Notes under the pieces: generated by a model
What the model saw: the letters and a program-made list of their open reading frames with translations, nothing else
What the model was told of the DNA's origin: nothing
Databases searched by the model: none
Source: Sediminibacterium sp.
GTDB lineage: Bacteria > Bacteroidota > Bacteroidia > Chitinophagales > Chitinophagaceae
Length of the DNA stretch: 20,727 bases
Direction of reading: 5' to 3'
NCBI GenBank assembly: GCA_030158535.1
Contig: JAOASV010000322.1
Span: 1 to 20,727 of the forward strand
In this document: positions 1 through 8,259 of the stretch, one piece after another
Layout of the letters: each line of letters begins with the position of its first letter
How positions within the stretch are numbered: the stretch's first letter is position 1
Program-made: the position numbers and the translations under genes

Positions 1-1
1 T

Positions 2-1387
2 TATATCATTGGTCCAAAAATAGCAGGGGTACTAGTAGCAGGTAGTGTACTTAGCTGGATGGTGTTTATTCCGCTTTTATCAACCCTTGTACCTGCCGAT
101 GTGATTGCGGCGCAACTGGTAAAACTTGGTTACTTAATGGATCTTGCAAAACCAGGTGGAAAAGGTGGATGGGATCCTGTTACGCATCAGTTTAATGATT
201 ATTCGGCAGCTATTTATTATGCTTATATCAGACAAGTAGGTGCTGGCGCTGTTACGGCGGGCGGTATCATTACTTTATTAAAAACCATTCCTACGATTGT
301 TAAATCTATCAAAGGAAGTTTTGCTTCTTTACAAAATAGTAAAGACCCAAGCGCTGCAGCTGTTTTAAGAACCGAAAAAGATTTGAGTTTAAAAGTAGTG
401 GGCATTGGAAGTTTAGCACTTGTTGCACTTATTGCTGTATTACCGCAAGTGCCTGGCGAAAGTATTTTACAAAAATTATTAATTGGCGTGCTGGTGATTT
501 TATTTGGTGCACTTTTTGTAACCGTATCGTCACGTATTGTAGGACTTATTGGTTCTTCTAATAACCCAATTAGTGGTATGACCATTGCTACTGTAATGGG
601 TACGAGTTTAATATTTTTAAGTGTAGGCTGGACAGGCCAAGCATTTGAACCACTTGTACTTGTTGTAGGTGGAATGATATGTATTGCAGCTGCAAATGCG
701 GGCGCTACATCCCAAGATTTAAAAAGCGGATACATTGTTGGAGCTACCCCACGCAATCAACAAATTGCTCTTTTTGTGGGAGCGATTGTTTCATCGATTG
801 TGATTGGATTAACGGTTAAATTTTTAGATCGTCCTACCACAGAAATGATGGAGCAGGGTATTCAGCACGCGATTGGTTCTGATAAATATCCAGCACCGCA
901 GGCTACCCTCATGGCAACTTTAATTAAAGGAATTTTATCTCAAAACTTAGATTGGCAATATGTGGTGGTGGGTGTGTTTTTAGCCATTACCATGGAGCTA
1001 TGTGGCATTAAATCTTTAAGCTTTGCGATTGGTGTTTATTTACCACTTGCAACTACACTACCTATATTTATTGGTGGTGCGATTAGAGGTATTGTGGAAG
1101 CGAAAGATAAAAAAGCAAACAAGCCAGCTGCAAGTGCCGAAGACGAAGACCTAAGTAAAGGCTCTTTATTTGCAACTGGACTAGTTGCCGGTGGAGCAGT
1201 AGCGGGTGTGCTTATTGCTTTTGCAACGGGTACAAGTGCAGGCGAAAAGTTTTTGGCATCCATTAGCTTAGAAGAAGGCATTGTACATAGCGTTTCTCAA
1301 AATGGATACTTTTTAATAGGTACTTTGTTTTTTGCTGCTATGGGCGCTATTTTATACAAAGTGGCCACTAAAAAAGCGGATGCATAA
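2..1387 (+). CDS. OPT-family oligopeptide transporter, C-terminal part (5' end outside window)
   Basis: This is an integral inner-membrane transporter of the OPT (oligopeptide/YSL) superfamily, which moves small peptides or metal chelates by proton-coupled uptake. The reading frame is open from base 2 and runs into the window edge, so about 461 residues of a protein usually well over 600 long are visible. The visible part is a series of long hydrophobic helices separated by short loops. OPT hallmarks are the NPISGMTIAT segment near bases 565-595 and the SLSFAIGVYLPLATTLPIFIGG segment near 1015-1075. A charged, Ala/Lys/Glu-rich cytoplasmic-looking loop (bases about 1095-1160) follows the second hallmark, then two more helices end the protein. 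It is followed after 52 bases by the DUF1800 gene. The substrate cannot be told from the sequence. The family call is firm and the peptide specificity is inferred from the family name only. Confidence 0.9.
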   Translation, partial: YIIGPKIAGVLVAGSVLSWMVFIPLLSTLVPADVIAAQLVKLGYLMDLAKPGGKGGWDPVTHQFNDYSAAIYYAYIRQVGAGAVTAGGIITLLKTIPTIVKSIKGSFASLQNSKDPSAAAVLRTEKDLSLKVVGIGSLALVALIAVLPQVPGESILQKLLIGVLVILFGALFVTVSSRIVGLIGSSNNPISGMTIATVMGTSLIFLSVGWTGQAFEPLVLVVGGMICIAAANAGATSQDLKSGYIVGATPRNQQIALFVGAIVSSIVIGLTVKFLDRPTTEMMEQGIQHAIGSDKYPAPQATLMATLIKGILSQNLDWQYVVVGVFLAITMELCGIKSLSFAIGVYLPLATTLPIFIGGAIRGIVEAKDKKANKPAASAEDEDLSKGSLFATGLVAGGAVAGVLIAFATGTSAGEKFLASISLEEGIVHSVSQNGYFLIGTLFFAAMGAILYKVATKKADA

Positions 1388-1420
1388 ATAAATAGTAAGC
1401 GTCATTAAACTTTTACTGTT

Positions 1421-1433
1421 TTAGAGGCTCTAA
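1421..1433. promoter_or_regulatory. 13-base palindrome just upstream of the DUF1800 start
   Basis: TTAGAG-G-CTCTAA is a perfect inverted repeat with a single central base. It ends 6 bases before the ATG at 1440 and contains the only GAGG, Shine-Dalgarno-like string in the gap. A one-base loop makes an RNA hairpin unlikely, so if it is functional it would be a protein-binding dyad that covers the ribosome-binding region. It may also be chance in AT-rich DNA. Confidence 0.25.
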
Positions 1434-1439
1434 TTGAAT

Positions 1440-3368
1440 ATGAAAATTAACCCTACAAGCCAAACACATAAGCGTATTATCAGGTATGCATTTGTGTTTG
1501 GCTTTTTGTTTTTAATGGCGTTTATACAGCCTGCGCCTAAAATGCCCTATAAAAAGGCGGGTTTAACGGAGCAGGAAGCTGCCTTACACTTACTTAACCG
1601 CTTTACGTTTGGTCCAAAGCCAGGTCAGGTGGAGGAAGTGGTAAAGCAAGGACTCGAAAACTGGTTTTTGGAACAGTTGCAACCCGCAAAAGACAACGAA
1701 AAAGTCCGTGTTAAGCTTTCTAGTTACACGGCACTAAGCATGCCCACAGATTCTATTGTAAATACCTATTTGCAGCCTGCGCAACTATTAAGGCTTGCCA
1801 TTGCAAAAGGATATATCGATAAGGACTCGGTAGATAAAACAGATAGACCCGCTTATAGAGAAGCCCTCAAAAAACTCCAAGCCGATTATGGTTTTAGACC
1901 ACTTCAAGAATTACAGCGCGAACTCATCAATCAAAAAGTAATTAGAGCGGTGTATAGTGATGCGCAATTACAAGAAGTGTTAACTGATTTTTGGTTCAAT
2001 CATTTTAATGTATCACTCACAAAAAATCAGGTGCAACAACTGGTGTTGCCATACGAGCGCGATGCGATTAGACCAAATGTGCTCAATAATTTTTCATCAA
2101 TCCTTTTTGCAACTGCCAAGCATCCGGCTATGCTACTCTATTTAGACAATGCATTAAGCATCAGCAATGACAATGAGTATGCAAAGCGTCAATTAAAAGC
2201 AGCGCAGCGTTTAGTAGATTTAAATGCTGCTAAAAAAATGCTAGCCGCTGCTGGTGTTTCTGAAGATTCTATGCAAAAAATGGATGCTATGGAAAATCAG
2301 ATGACAACGCAAATTAAAAAAAGAAAATCGCAGGGTTTAAATGAAAACTATGCGCGTGAAGTGATGGAATTACATACACTAGGTGTAAATGGTGGATACA
2401 CACAATCTGATGTAACCGAGTTAGCGCGCGCCTTAACAGGCTGGGGCGTTAAACCCATGTATGAAGAAGGGCCGCTTGCTAAAAGGTTTTCCAATATCCC
2501 GCCAGCGCAACTTACACGCAGAGGGTTACAAGTAGAAGATTGTTTTTTATATAGTGGTGAAAAGCACGACGAAAATGCAAAAACAATTCTTGGAAAAACT
2601 TTTCCTGCAAATGGTGGATACAACGAAGGTATGGAAGCGCTTGCTATGCTTGCATCACACCCAGCAACGGCGCGATTTATTGCTACCAAACTGGCTGCTA
2701 AATTTATAGCGGACGAACCGCCAGCTGCAGTTGTAGACGAAATGGCCAAAACATTTTTAAGATCTAAAGGCGAAATTAAAGAAGTGTTGTTAACCATGGT
2801 AATGCATCCTGATTTTTGGACCAAGGCCAAAGAAAAAGAAAAAATAAAATCTCCATTTGAACTAGCGGTGAGTGCCGTACGTGCAACGGGTACCGAAGTA
2901 GCAGCGCCCTATCAGGTGTTTACCTGGTCCGAAAAAATGGGTCAAAAATTTTATTTTTATCAGGCGCCAACGGGCTTTCCGGATAGGGCAAATTTTTGGA
3001 TCAATACAGGATCACTATTAAATAGAATGAATTTTGGAATGGCGATTGCTGCGCAAAAAATACCTGGGTTTAAAACTAATTTATTGCAGCTCAATCAAAA
3101 CCATGAACCTGAAAGTGTAGAAGAAGCGCTTCAAATTTATACCAAGCTACTATTACCGGTTGCCAATCAAAAAGAAAATTCGGAGCGTATTATATCCATT
3201 GTGCGCGCACAAAATATCGATCTAAAAATCGCATCCGCCAGTAAAGACACCGGCGGTATGCAAGACATGCAAAAAGAATCTATGACTGAAATGAATAACA
3301 CCCCATTAAAAAGTATGGCACAGGTGGTTGGTGTGATTATTGGTTCACCTGCGTTTCAGCGCAAATAA
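1440..3368 (+). CDS. DUF1800 domain-containing exported protein
   Basis: This is a 642-residue protein of the DUF1800 family, whose biochemical role is unknown. Residues about 13-29 form a hydrophobic segment after a basic N terminus, so the protein is probably exported or anchored with its bulk in the periplasm. Family signatures are the N-terminal HLLNRFTFGPKPGQVEEV region (about 50-67), a DFWFNHFNV segment (about 183-191), and the paired signatures NYAREVMELHTLGV (about 303-316) and ARALTGW (about 329-335). Between the YLDNALS motif and the second signature lies an extra Lys/Met/Ala-rich helical stretch of about 45 residues, which looks like a lineage-specific insert. I chose the ATG at 1440; a TTG at 1434 is in frame and would add two residues. 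The next gene, DUF1501, begins 4 bases after the stop. DUF1800 and DUF1501 genes are known to be paired in many bacteria, which implies translational coupling and a shared process. Family call firm, function unknown. Confidence 0.88.
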   Translation: MKINPTSQTHKRIIRYAFVFGFLFLMAFIQPAPKMPYKKAGLTEQEAALHLLNRFTFGPKPGQVEEVVKQGLENWFLEQLQPAKDNEKVRVKLSSYTALSMPTDSIVNTYLQPAQLLRLAIAKGYIDKDSVDKTDRPAYREALKKLQADYGFRPLQELQRELINQKVIRAVYSDAQLQEVLTDFWFNHFNVSLTKNQVQQLVLPYERDAIRPNVLNNFSSILFATAKHPAMLLYLDNALSISNDNEYAKRQLKAAQRLVDLNAAKKMLAAAGVSEDSMQKMDAMENQMTTQIKKRKSQGLNENYAREVMELHTLGVNGGYTQSDVTELARALTGWGVKPMYEEGPLAKRFSNIPPAQLTRRGLQVEDCFLYSGEKHDENAKTILGKTFPANGGYNEGMEALAMLASHPATARFIATKLAAKFIADEPPAAVVDEMAKTFLRSKGEIKEVLLTMVMHPDFWTKAKEKEKIKSPFELAVSAVRATGTEVAAPYQVFTWSEKMGQKFYFYQAPTGFPDRANFWINTGSLLNRMNFGMAIAAQKIPGFKTNLLQLNQNHEPESVEEALQIYTKLLLPVANQKENSERIISIVRAQNIDLKIASASKDTGGMQDMQKESMTEMNNTPLKSMAQVVGVIIGSPAFQRK

Positions 3369-3372
3369 ATAA

Positions 3373-4635
3373 ATGACGATGGCAAACAGAAGAGCTTTTA
3401 TGAAATCGGGTGCGCTTGCATTATTTGCTACTGGTATCAGTGGGCTTCCCCGTTTTATTACAGAAGCGGCAGCGGGCACACAAATGCTACCGATGTATAA
3501 AAAAAATAAAACCTTGGTTTGTATTTTTCAGCGTGGTGCGATGGATGGCCTGATGGCTGTAACACCCTTTGCTGACCCAGCTTTACAACTTGCAAGGCCA
3601 GGTTTATTTATGCGTCCAACAGCAGGTGAAGGAGGTTCTTTTAATTTGGACGACCATTACGCCATGCACCCTTCATTAAAAAGTTTGTTTCCTTATTTTA
3701 ACGCAAAAAATTTAGCAGTCGTGCATGGGGTGGGTAGCCCTAATACGTCCAGAAGTCATTTTGATGCACAGGATTATATGGAGTCGGGTACACCGTTTGC
3801 AAAAGGCACCGCAAGTGGTTGGCTGAATAGAGCAGTTGGCTTATTAAATCATGCGCCCACGCCGTTTTCTGCGGTGAGTGTAACAAGTTCTTTGCCGCGT
3901 AGTTTATATGGCGATGTGGATGCGATTGCTATTAATAATTTACAAGATTTTTCGATTCAATTAAAAGGCAACCCAATGGCTGCTGGTAAAGCGGCCACTT
4001 CATTTGAAGAGCTTTACGATCAAACTGCAAACGAGCTACTCAATAAAACAGGCAAAGAAAGTTTTGAAGCACTCAAAATTTTAAAGTCTAATAATATTAA
4101 AAATTATCAGCCCGCTAATGGTGCTGTTTATCCAAACTCGGCACTTGGCAATTCACTCAAACAAATTGCAACACTCATTAAAATGGATGTTGGACTCGAA
4201 GTGGGTTTTGCAGAAAGCGGCGGTTGGGATACACATTTTAACCAGGGTACTACAAACGGCATTTTTGCACGCAACCTAAAAGATTTTTCAGACAGTATTG
4301 CCGCGTTTTGGCAGGATTTAGGAGAACGTCAAGATGAAGTTACCCTGATGACCATGACAGAATTTGGTCGCACGGTAGCACAAAATGGAACGGGTGGAAC
4401 CGATCATGGTAGAGCTAGCTGTCTATTTGTATTAGGCAATGACGTTGCCGGCGGAAAAGTATATAGTAACATGGGAAGCCTTGCCAAAGAAAACCTCGAA
4501 GATAATAGAGACCTCCCTGTTACCACCGATTTTAGAGCCGTGTTTAGTGCAGTTGCAGAAAATCACTTGAATTTAAAAACAAATGGCAACCTATTTCCTG
4601 ACTGGTCAGGCGCTTCATTAAAAATGATGCTATAA
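3373..4635 (+). CDS. DUF1501 domain-containing protein with Tat-type signal
   Basis: This 420-residue protein belongs to the DUF1501 family, which is related to the alkaline phosphatase/sulfatase superfamily. The N terminus has a twin-arginine motif (NRRAFMK, residues 5-11) followed by a hydrophobic stretch and a small-residue region near 32-35, so Tat export is likely. Candidate metal-binding motifs are GGWDTH (283-288), TEFGRT (329-334) and GTDHG (342-346), which match the conserved C-terminal motifs of the family. The gene lies 4 bases after the DUF1800 stop and is almost certainly co-transcribed with it. Two ATG codons, at 3373 and 3379, are both possible starts and differ by two residues. 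The stop overlaps the end of the convergent acs gene by 6 bases. The activity is unknown: a hydrolase acting on an exported substrate fits the superfamily but is inference. Confidence 0.88.
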   Translation: MTMANRRAFMKSGALALFATGISGLPRFITEAAAGTQMLPMYKKNKTLVCIFQRGAMDGLMAVTPFADPALQLARPGLFMRPTAGEGGSFNLDDHYAMHPSLKSLFPYFNAKNLAVVHGVGSPNTSRSHFDAQDYMESGTPFAKGTASGWLNRAVGLLNHAPTPFSAVSVTSSLPRSLYGDVDAIAINNLQDFSIQLKGNPMAAGKAATSFEELYDQTANELLNKTGKESFEALKILKSNNIKNYQPANGAVYPNSALGNSLKQIATLIKMDVGLEVGFAESGGWDTHFNQGTTNGIFARNLKDFSDSIAAFWQDLGERQDEVTLMTMTEFGRTVAQNGTGGTDHGRASCLFVLGNDVAGGKVYSNMGSLAKENLEDNRDLPVTTDFRAVFSAVAENHLNLKTNGNLFPDWSGASLKMML

Positions 4636-6567
4636 TTTTCCGTTCTTAATTTCGTCTACAACAGCAGGGTCTAATAGTGTACTTGTATCGCCTAAATTTT
4701 CTGTTTCACCTTCTGCAATTTTGCGAAGTATACGGCGCATAATTTTACCACTTCTTGTTTTTGGAAGACCCGATACAAATTGTATTTTATCTGGTTTTGC
4801 AATCGCTCCAATAATGCGTGTAACGGTTTGTAAAATATCTTTTCTTACAAGTTCGCCAGTACCGTGTGTGTCCTGCGCATGTGATCCACCATATATTACA
4901 TAGGCATAAATACCTTGTCCTTTAACGTCGTGCGGATAACCTACTACAGCGCTTTCTACTACACCGGCGTGCATGTTAATCGCGTTTTCTACTTCGGCGG
5001 TTCCAATTCTATGACCACTTACATTGAGTACGTCGTCTACTCTTCCAGTAATTCTAAAAAATCCATCCTTATCTTTTAATGCTCCATCGCCCGTAAAATA
5101 CATATTTTCGTATGTGGCAAAATAGTTGGTTCTGCAACGCTCATGATCACCGTAGGTAGTACGCAAAATAGATGGCCACGGCGATTTGATACAAAGGTTT
5201 CCAGAGATGGTTTCATCTCCTTCTGCTACCACTTCTTTACCATTTTCATCTACCAGTACCATTTCGAGGCCTGGCATGGGAAGTGTTGCCCAGCTTGGCT
5301 TTGCAGGTGTTATGCCAGCTAAATTTGAAATGAGGCAACCACCCGTTTCTGTTTGCCACCAAGTGTCTACAATAGGACAGCGGCCCTTGCCTACATTTTG
5401 ATCATACCAGTGCCATGCTTCTTCGTTGATAGGTTCACCAACGGTTCCTAAGACTTCTAGTGACGATAAATTTTTTCCTTGAAGTGGGCCTAAACCAAAA
5501 CCCATTAAACTTCGGATGGCTGTTGGCGCTGTGTATAAAATATTGACTTTGTATTTATCTACTACATCCCAAAATCTTCCTGCATCAGGCCAGGTAGGAA
5601 TGCCTTCAAATAATAAGGTGGTAGCGCCAGCGCTTAATGGTCCGTATACAATATAACTATGTCCAGTAATCCAGCCAATGTCTGCGGTACAAAAATGAAT
5701 TTGGCCAGGCTTGTACTGAAATACATTTACAAATGTATAGTTGGTGTATACCATATACCCGCCGCAGGTATGCACCACGCCTTTTGGTTTTCCGGTAGAA
5801 CCAGAAGTGTATAAAATAAATAAAGGATCTTCCGCGTCCATTTCTTCGGCTTCAAGAAAAGTGATGCCTTTTTCTTCTACTTGTTTCATTTCATCCTCCC
5901 ACCAACAGTCGCGTCCTTTAATCATAGAAACAGGCGTGCGTGTACGGGTTGCTACAATAACGCGCTTAACGGTTTTATTTCCAATAAGCGCATCATCAAT
6001 CACTGATTTTAATGGAATGTCTTTCGCGCCTCTGTAAGCACCATCGCAAGTGACAATGAAGGCTGCATTTGCGTCTAATAAACGGTCTGCAATACTTTGT
6101 GCCGAAAACCCACCAAACACCACAGAGTGAATGGCGCCAATGCGGGCGCAGGCAAGCACTGCAATAGCTAGTTCTGGAATCATACCCATGTAAATACAAA
6201 CACGGTCGCCTCTTTGAACGCCGTTGTTTTTAAGCACTTGCGCAAATTGACAAACTTTTTCAAGGAGTTTGCTATAGGTGAGTACTCGACCCGCTTCATC
6301 AGGTGCATTGGGCTCCCAAATAAGTGCAGGTAAATGTCCTTTGGTAGGAATATGTCTATCCAAACAGTTTTCGGTGATATTTAATTTACCACCTTTAAAC
6401 CATTCTACTTTTGGTTCTTTAAAATTCCATTCAAGTGTGGTATCCCATTTTTTACGCCATGTAAAATGTTCTGCAACCTCACCCCAAAAAGTAGCAGGGT
6501 CTTCAATGCTTTTTTTGTAGGCTTCTTTATATGCGTCAAAGCTTGTAAGCTGATAAGGATAGGTCAT
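4630..6567 (-). CDS. acs: Acetyl-CoA synthetase (acetate--CoA ligase, AMP-forming)
   Basis: This cytoplasmic enzyme activates acetate to acetyl-CoA through an acetyl-adenylate, feeding acetate into central metabolism. The 645-residue length is normal for Acs (about 650). Visible signatures are the phosphate-binding loop YTSGSTGKPKG (253-263), the substrate-pocket and adenylate motif DTWWQTETG (401-409) with the Trp pair typical of small-acyl specificity, the hinge/ATP motif TGDGALKDKDGFF and TGRVDDVLNVSGHR (492-520), and the catalytic lysine in KTRSGKIMRR (Lys608). That lysine is the residue reversibly acetylated in characterised Acs enzymes. The ATG at 6567 begins the normal family N terminus (MTYPYQ). 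The gene is divergent from an MFS transporter across 154 bases and may share control with it. A -7-like TATATTTA lies on the minus strand at 6594-6587. Its TAG stop is directly next to the convergent DUF1501 TAA stop. Propionate use cannot be excluded. Confidence 0.97.
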   Translation of the reverse strand: MTYPYQLTSFDAYKEAYKKSIEDPATFWGEVAEHFTWRKKWDTTLEWNFKEPKVEWFKGGKLNITENCLDRHIPTKGHLPALIWEPNAPDEAGRVLTYSKLLEKVCQFAQVLKNNGVQRGDRVCIYMGMIPELAIAVLACARIGAIHSVVFGGFSAQSIADRLLDANAAFIVTCDGAYRGAKDIPLKSVIDDALIGNKTVKRVIVATRTRTPVSMIKGRDCWWEDEMKQVEEKGITFLEAEEMDAEDPLFILYTSGSTGKPKGVVHTCGGYMVYTNYTFVNVFQYKPGQIHFCTADIGWITGHSYIVYGPLSAGATTLLFEGIPTWPDAGRFWDVVDKYKVNILYTAPTAIRSLMGFGLGPLQGKNLSSLEVLGTVGEPINEEAWHWYDQNVGKGRCPIVDTWWQTETGGCLISNLAGITPAKPSWATLPMPGLEMVLVDENGKEVVAEGDETISGNLCIKSPWPSILRTTYGDHERCRTNYFATYENMYFTGDGALKDKDGFFRITGRVDDVLNVSGHRIGTAEVENAINMHAGVVESAVVGYPHDVKGQGIYAYVIYGGSHAQDTHGTGELVRKDILQTVTRIIGAIAKPDKIQFVSGLPKTRSGKIMRRILRKIAEGETENLGDTSTLLDPAVVDEIKNGKL

Positions 6568-6636
6568 GGCTTGTCGTTTGAAGTCATAAATATACGTTAC
6601 TAACTATTTTATTATTCATTTATTACGCAAAGAATT

Positions 6637-6658
6637 AATAAACGCTTGTTCGTTTATT
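6637..6658. promoter_or_regulatory. Perfect inverted repeat (8+6+8), probable operator between acs and MFS
   Basis: AATAAACG, then CTTGTT, then CGTTTATT, forms a perfect 8-base inverted repeat with a 6-base spacer. It sits almost exactly in the middle of the 154-base divergent region, about 70 bases from the acs ATG and about 63 from the transporter ATG. An outer pair, TTACGC (6623-6628) and GCGTAA (6662-6667), is also inverted around the same centre but with unequal gaps (8 and 3 bases). The arrangement fits a dimeric regulator controlling both genes. No regulator gene is adjacent and I cannot name the family. Confidence 0.5.
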
Positions 6659-6660
6659 GA

Positions 6661-6697
6661 GGCGTAAAAAGTTGGAAAAATGCGTTGGTTGGCGTAA
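6661..6697 (+). repeat. Direct repeat of GGCGTAA, 30 bases apart
   Basis: GGCGTAA occurs at 6661-6667 and again at 6691-6697, a start-to-start distance of 30 bases or about three helical turns. Both copies lie on the transporter side of the central dyad and the second overlaps the predicted MFS promoter spacer. This could be a second regulator site or chance. Confidence 0.25.
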
Positions 6698-6713
6698 GTT
6701 GTTGCTACTATTG
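6685..6713 (+). promoter_or_regulatory. Candidate Bacteroidota promoter for the MFS transporter
   Basis: A TTG at 6685-6687 is followed after 18 bases by TACTATTG (6706-6713), which matches the TAnnTTTG -7 consensus at all but one fixed position. The spacing fits the TTG/TAnnTTTG promoters described for Bacteroidota. The start codon at 6722 begins only 8 bases after the element, so the leader would be very short. Confidence 0.4.
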
Positions 6714-6721
6714 TTTAGCAC

Positions 6722-8248
6722 ATGAAAAAACAAAATAAAATTTGGCAGGTAATTACTGCCTCTTCACTTGGCACCTTAATTGAGTGGTACGATTTTTACA
6801 TTTTTGGAAGCCTAGCTACCGTTATTGCGGGTCAGTTTTTTCCTAAAACAAATCCAACGGCGGCACTTTTATCTACACTGGCCACTTTTGCTGCGGGTTT
6901 TATTGTAAGACCTTTTGGTGCGCTTGTTTTTGGAAGACTAGGTGATTTGGTAGGCCGTAAGTATACTTTTTTATTGACCCTTGTTTTGATGGGTGGTTCA
7001 ACATTTGCGATTGGGCTTGTGCCTAGTTACGAATCTATTGGATTTGCTGCGCCTATTATTGTATTAACGCTTCGTTTGCTGCAAGGACTTGCACTTGGTG
7101 GAGAATATGGCGGCGCTGCTACTTATGTGGCCGAGCATGCGCCTGCAGGAAGAAGAGGTTATTACACTTCATGGATTCAAACAACGGCAACTCTGGGTTT
7201 ATTTGTTTCCTTAAGTGTGATTTTATTTACGCGCCATAGTTTAGATATTGACCCAGCTGTATCTATTGCAAAATTTAATGCATGGGGTTGGCGTATTCCA
7301 TTTTTGTTTTCAATTGTACTTGTGGGTGTTTCTATTTATATCCGTTTAAAAATGCAGGAGTCTCCACTGTTTTCTAAATTAAAATCGGAAGGCGCTATTT
7401 CTGTAAATCCACTCAAAGAAAGTTTTGGCCATAAAGAAAATTTAAAGATGGTTTTGCTTGCACTTTTTGGAGCAACCATGGGACAAGGGGTAGTGTGGTA
7501 TACCGGTCAATTTTATGCGCAATCATTTATTGAAAATGTTTGTAAAATAGATTTTGATCAGTCGCGTACCATTTTAATTTGGGCCATTTTATTTGGCACG
7601 CCACTATTTGTGGTGTTTGGTTCTTGGAGCGATAAAATTGGCCGAAAATGGATTATGCTAGTGGGTATGTTCCTTGCCGTTATCACCTACAATCCTTTAT
7701 TCAAAGGTCTTTTAGAGCTTTCCGATACGGCCACAAAAACGGAACTTGTAGCTGCTGCAACTTCAAAAATTAATTCAGTTTCTATCCCTAATTCAGGGGA
7801 TTTTGTACGAACAGCAATGTCAACAAAATCTTACACAGATGGCACAGTTGTTACCACAACTACCACCGATACTTTGTATGCGGATCCTGCACAAACAACA
7901 ATAAAACCCGTTGTTAAAATAAGCAAAGTACTCGCTAATGGCATTTATTGGAAAATGGTACTCATTGTATTTATAATGATTGTGTATGTAACGATGGTAT
8001 ATGGTCCTATCGCTGCATTTTTAGTGGAATTGTTTCCAACAAAAATTAGGTATACCTCCATGTCATTGCCGTACCATATTGGTAATGGTGTGTTTGGAGG
8101 CCTCACGCCTTTTATTGCAACATTACTCACTACTATGTATACCGCAGATGCACTTGCCGGACTCCAATACCCAAGTATTGTGGCCGCTGTTTCTGTTATT
8201 ATTGGTACCCTGTATCTCGATTCAAAAATTAATACCAAGCACGATTAA
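6722..8248 (+). CDS. MFS transporter, metabolite:H+ symporter (MHS)-like
   Basis: This 508-residue inner-membrane transporter belongs to the major facilitator superfamily, closest in motif layout to the MHS group (ProP/ShiA-like symporters of organic acids and related compounds). The N terminus has the EWYDFYIFG segment (21-29) typical of MHS proteins. The cytoplasmic loop motif appears twice, as GRLGDLVGRK (71-80) and GSWSDKIGRK (300-309), one per six-helix half. RLLQGLALGGEYGGA (118-132) and ELFPTKIRYTSMSLPYHIGNG (436-456) are further family signatures. Between helix 9 and helix 10 there is a hydrophilic insert of about 80 residues (about 328-408), Thr/Ser/Ala-rich with a run of five Thr, which by topology should face the periplasm. 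It is divergent from acs and followed after 11 bases by a small membrane protein. An acetate or other short carboxylate substrate is inferred from context only. Confidence 0.88.
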   Translation: MKKQNKIWQVITASSLGTLIEWYDFYIFGSLATVIAGQFFPKTNPTAALLSTLATFAAGFIVRPFGALVFGRLGDLVGRKYTFLLTLVLMGGSTFAIGLVPSYESIGFAAPIIVLTLRLLQGLALGGEYGGAATYVAEHAPAGRRGYYTSWIQTTATLGLFVSLSVILFTRHSLDIDPAVSIAKFNAWGWRIPFLFSIVLVGVSIYIRLKMQESPLFSKLKSEGAISVNPLKESFGHKENLKMVLLALFGATMGQGVVWYTGQFYAQSFIENVCKIDFDQSRTILIWAILFGTPLFVVFGSWSDKIGRKWIMLVGMFLAVITYNPLFKGLLELSDTATKTELVAAATSKINSVSIPNSGDFVRTAMSTKSYTDGTVVTTTTTDTLYADPAQTTIKPVVKISKVLANGIYWKMVLIVFIMIVYVTMVYGPIAAFLVELFPTKIRYTSMSLPYHIGNGVFGGLTPFIATLLTTMYTADALAGLQYPSIVAAVSVIIGTLYLDSKINTKHD

Positions 8249-8259
8249 AAATATTTGCT

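Noticed and set aside
223..756. 177-codon open frame on the minus strand inside the OPT transporter gene
   Set aside because: It lies wholly antisense to a strongly recognisable OPT coding region and its product shows no family motif; it is a by-product of codon use.
2388..2626. AAATGGTGGATACA occurs twice in the DUF1800 gene
   Set aside because: Both copies encode Asn-Gly-Gly-Tyr in separate conserved turns; shared codon choice explains the identity and there is no wider repeat.
2348..2830. 160-codon open frame on the minus strand inside the DUF1800 gene
   Set aside because: It is antisense to conserved DUF1800 signatures, has Ser/Ala-rich composition without motifs, and no start context.
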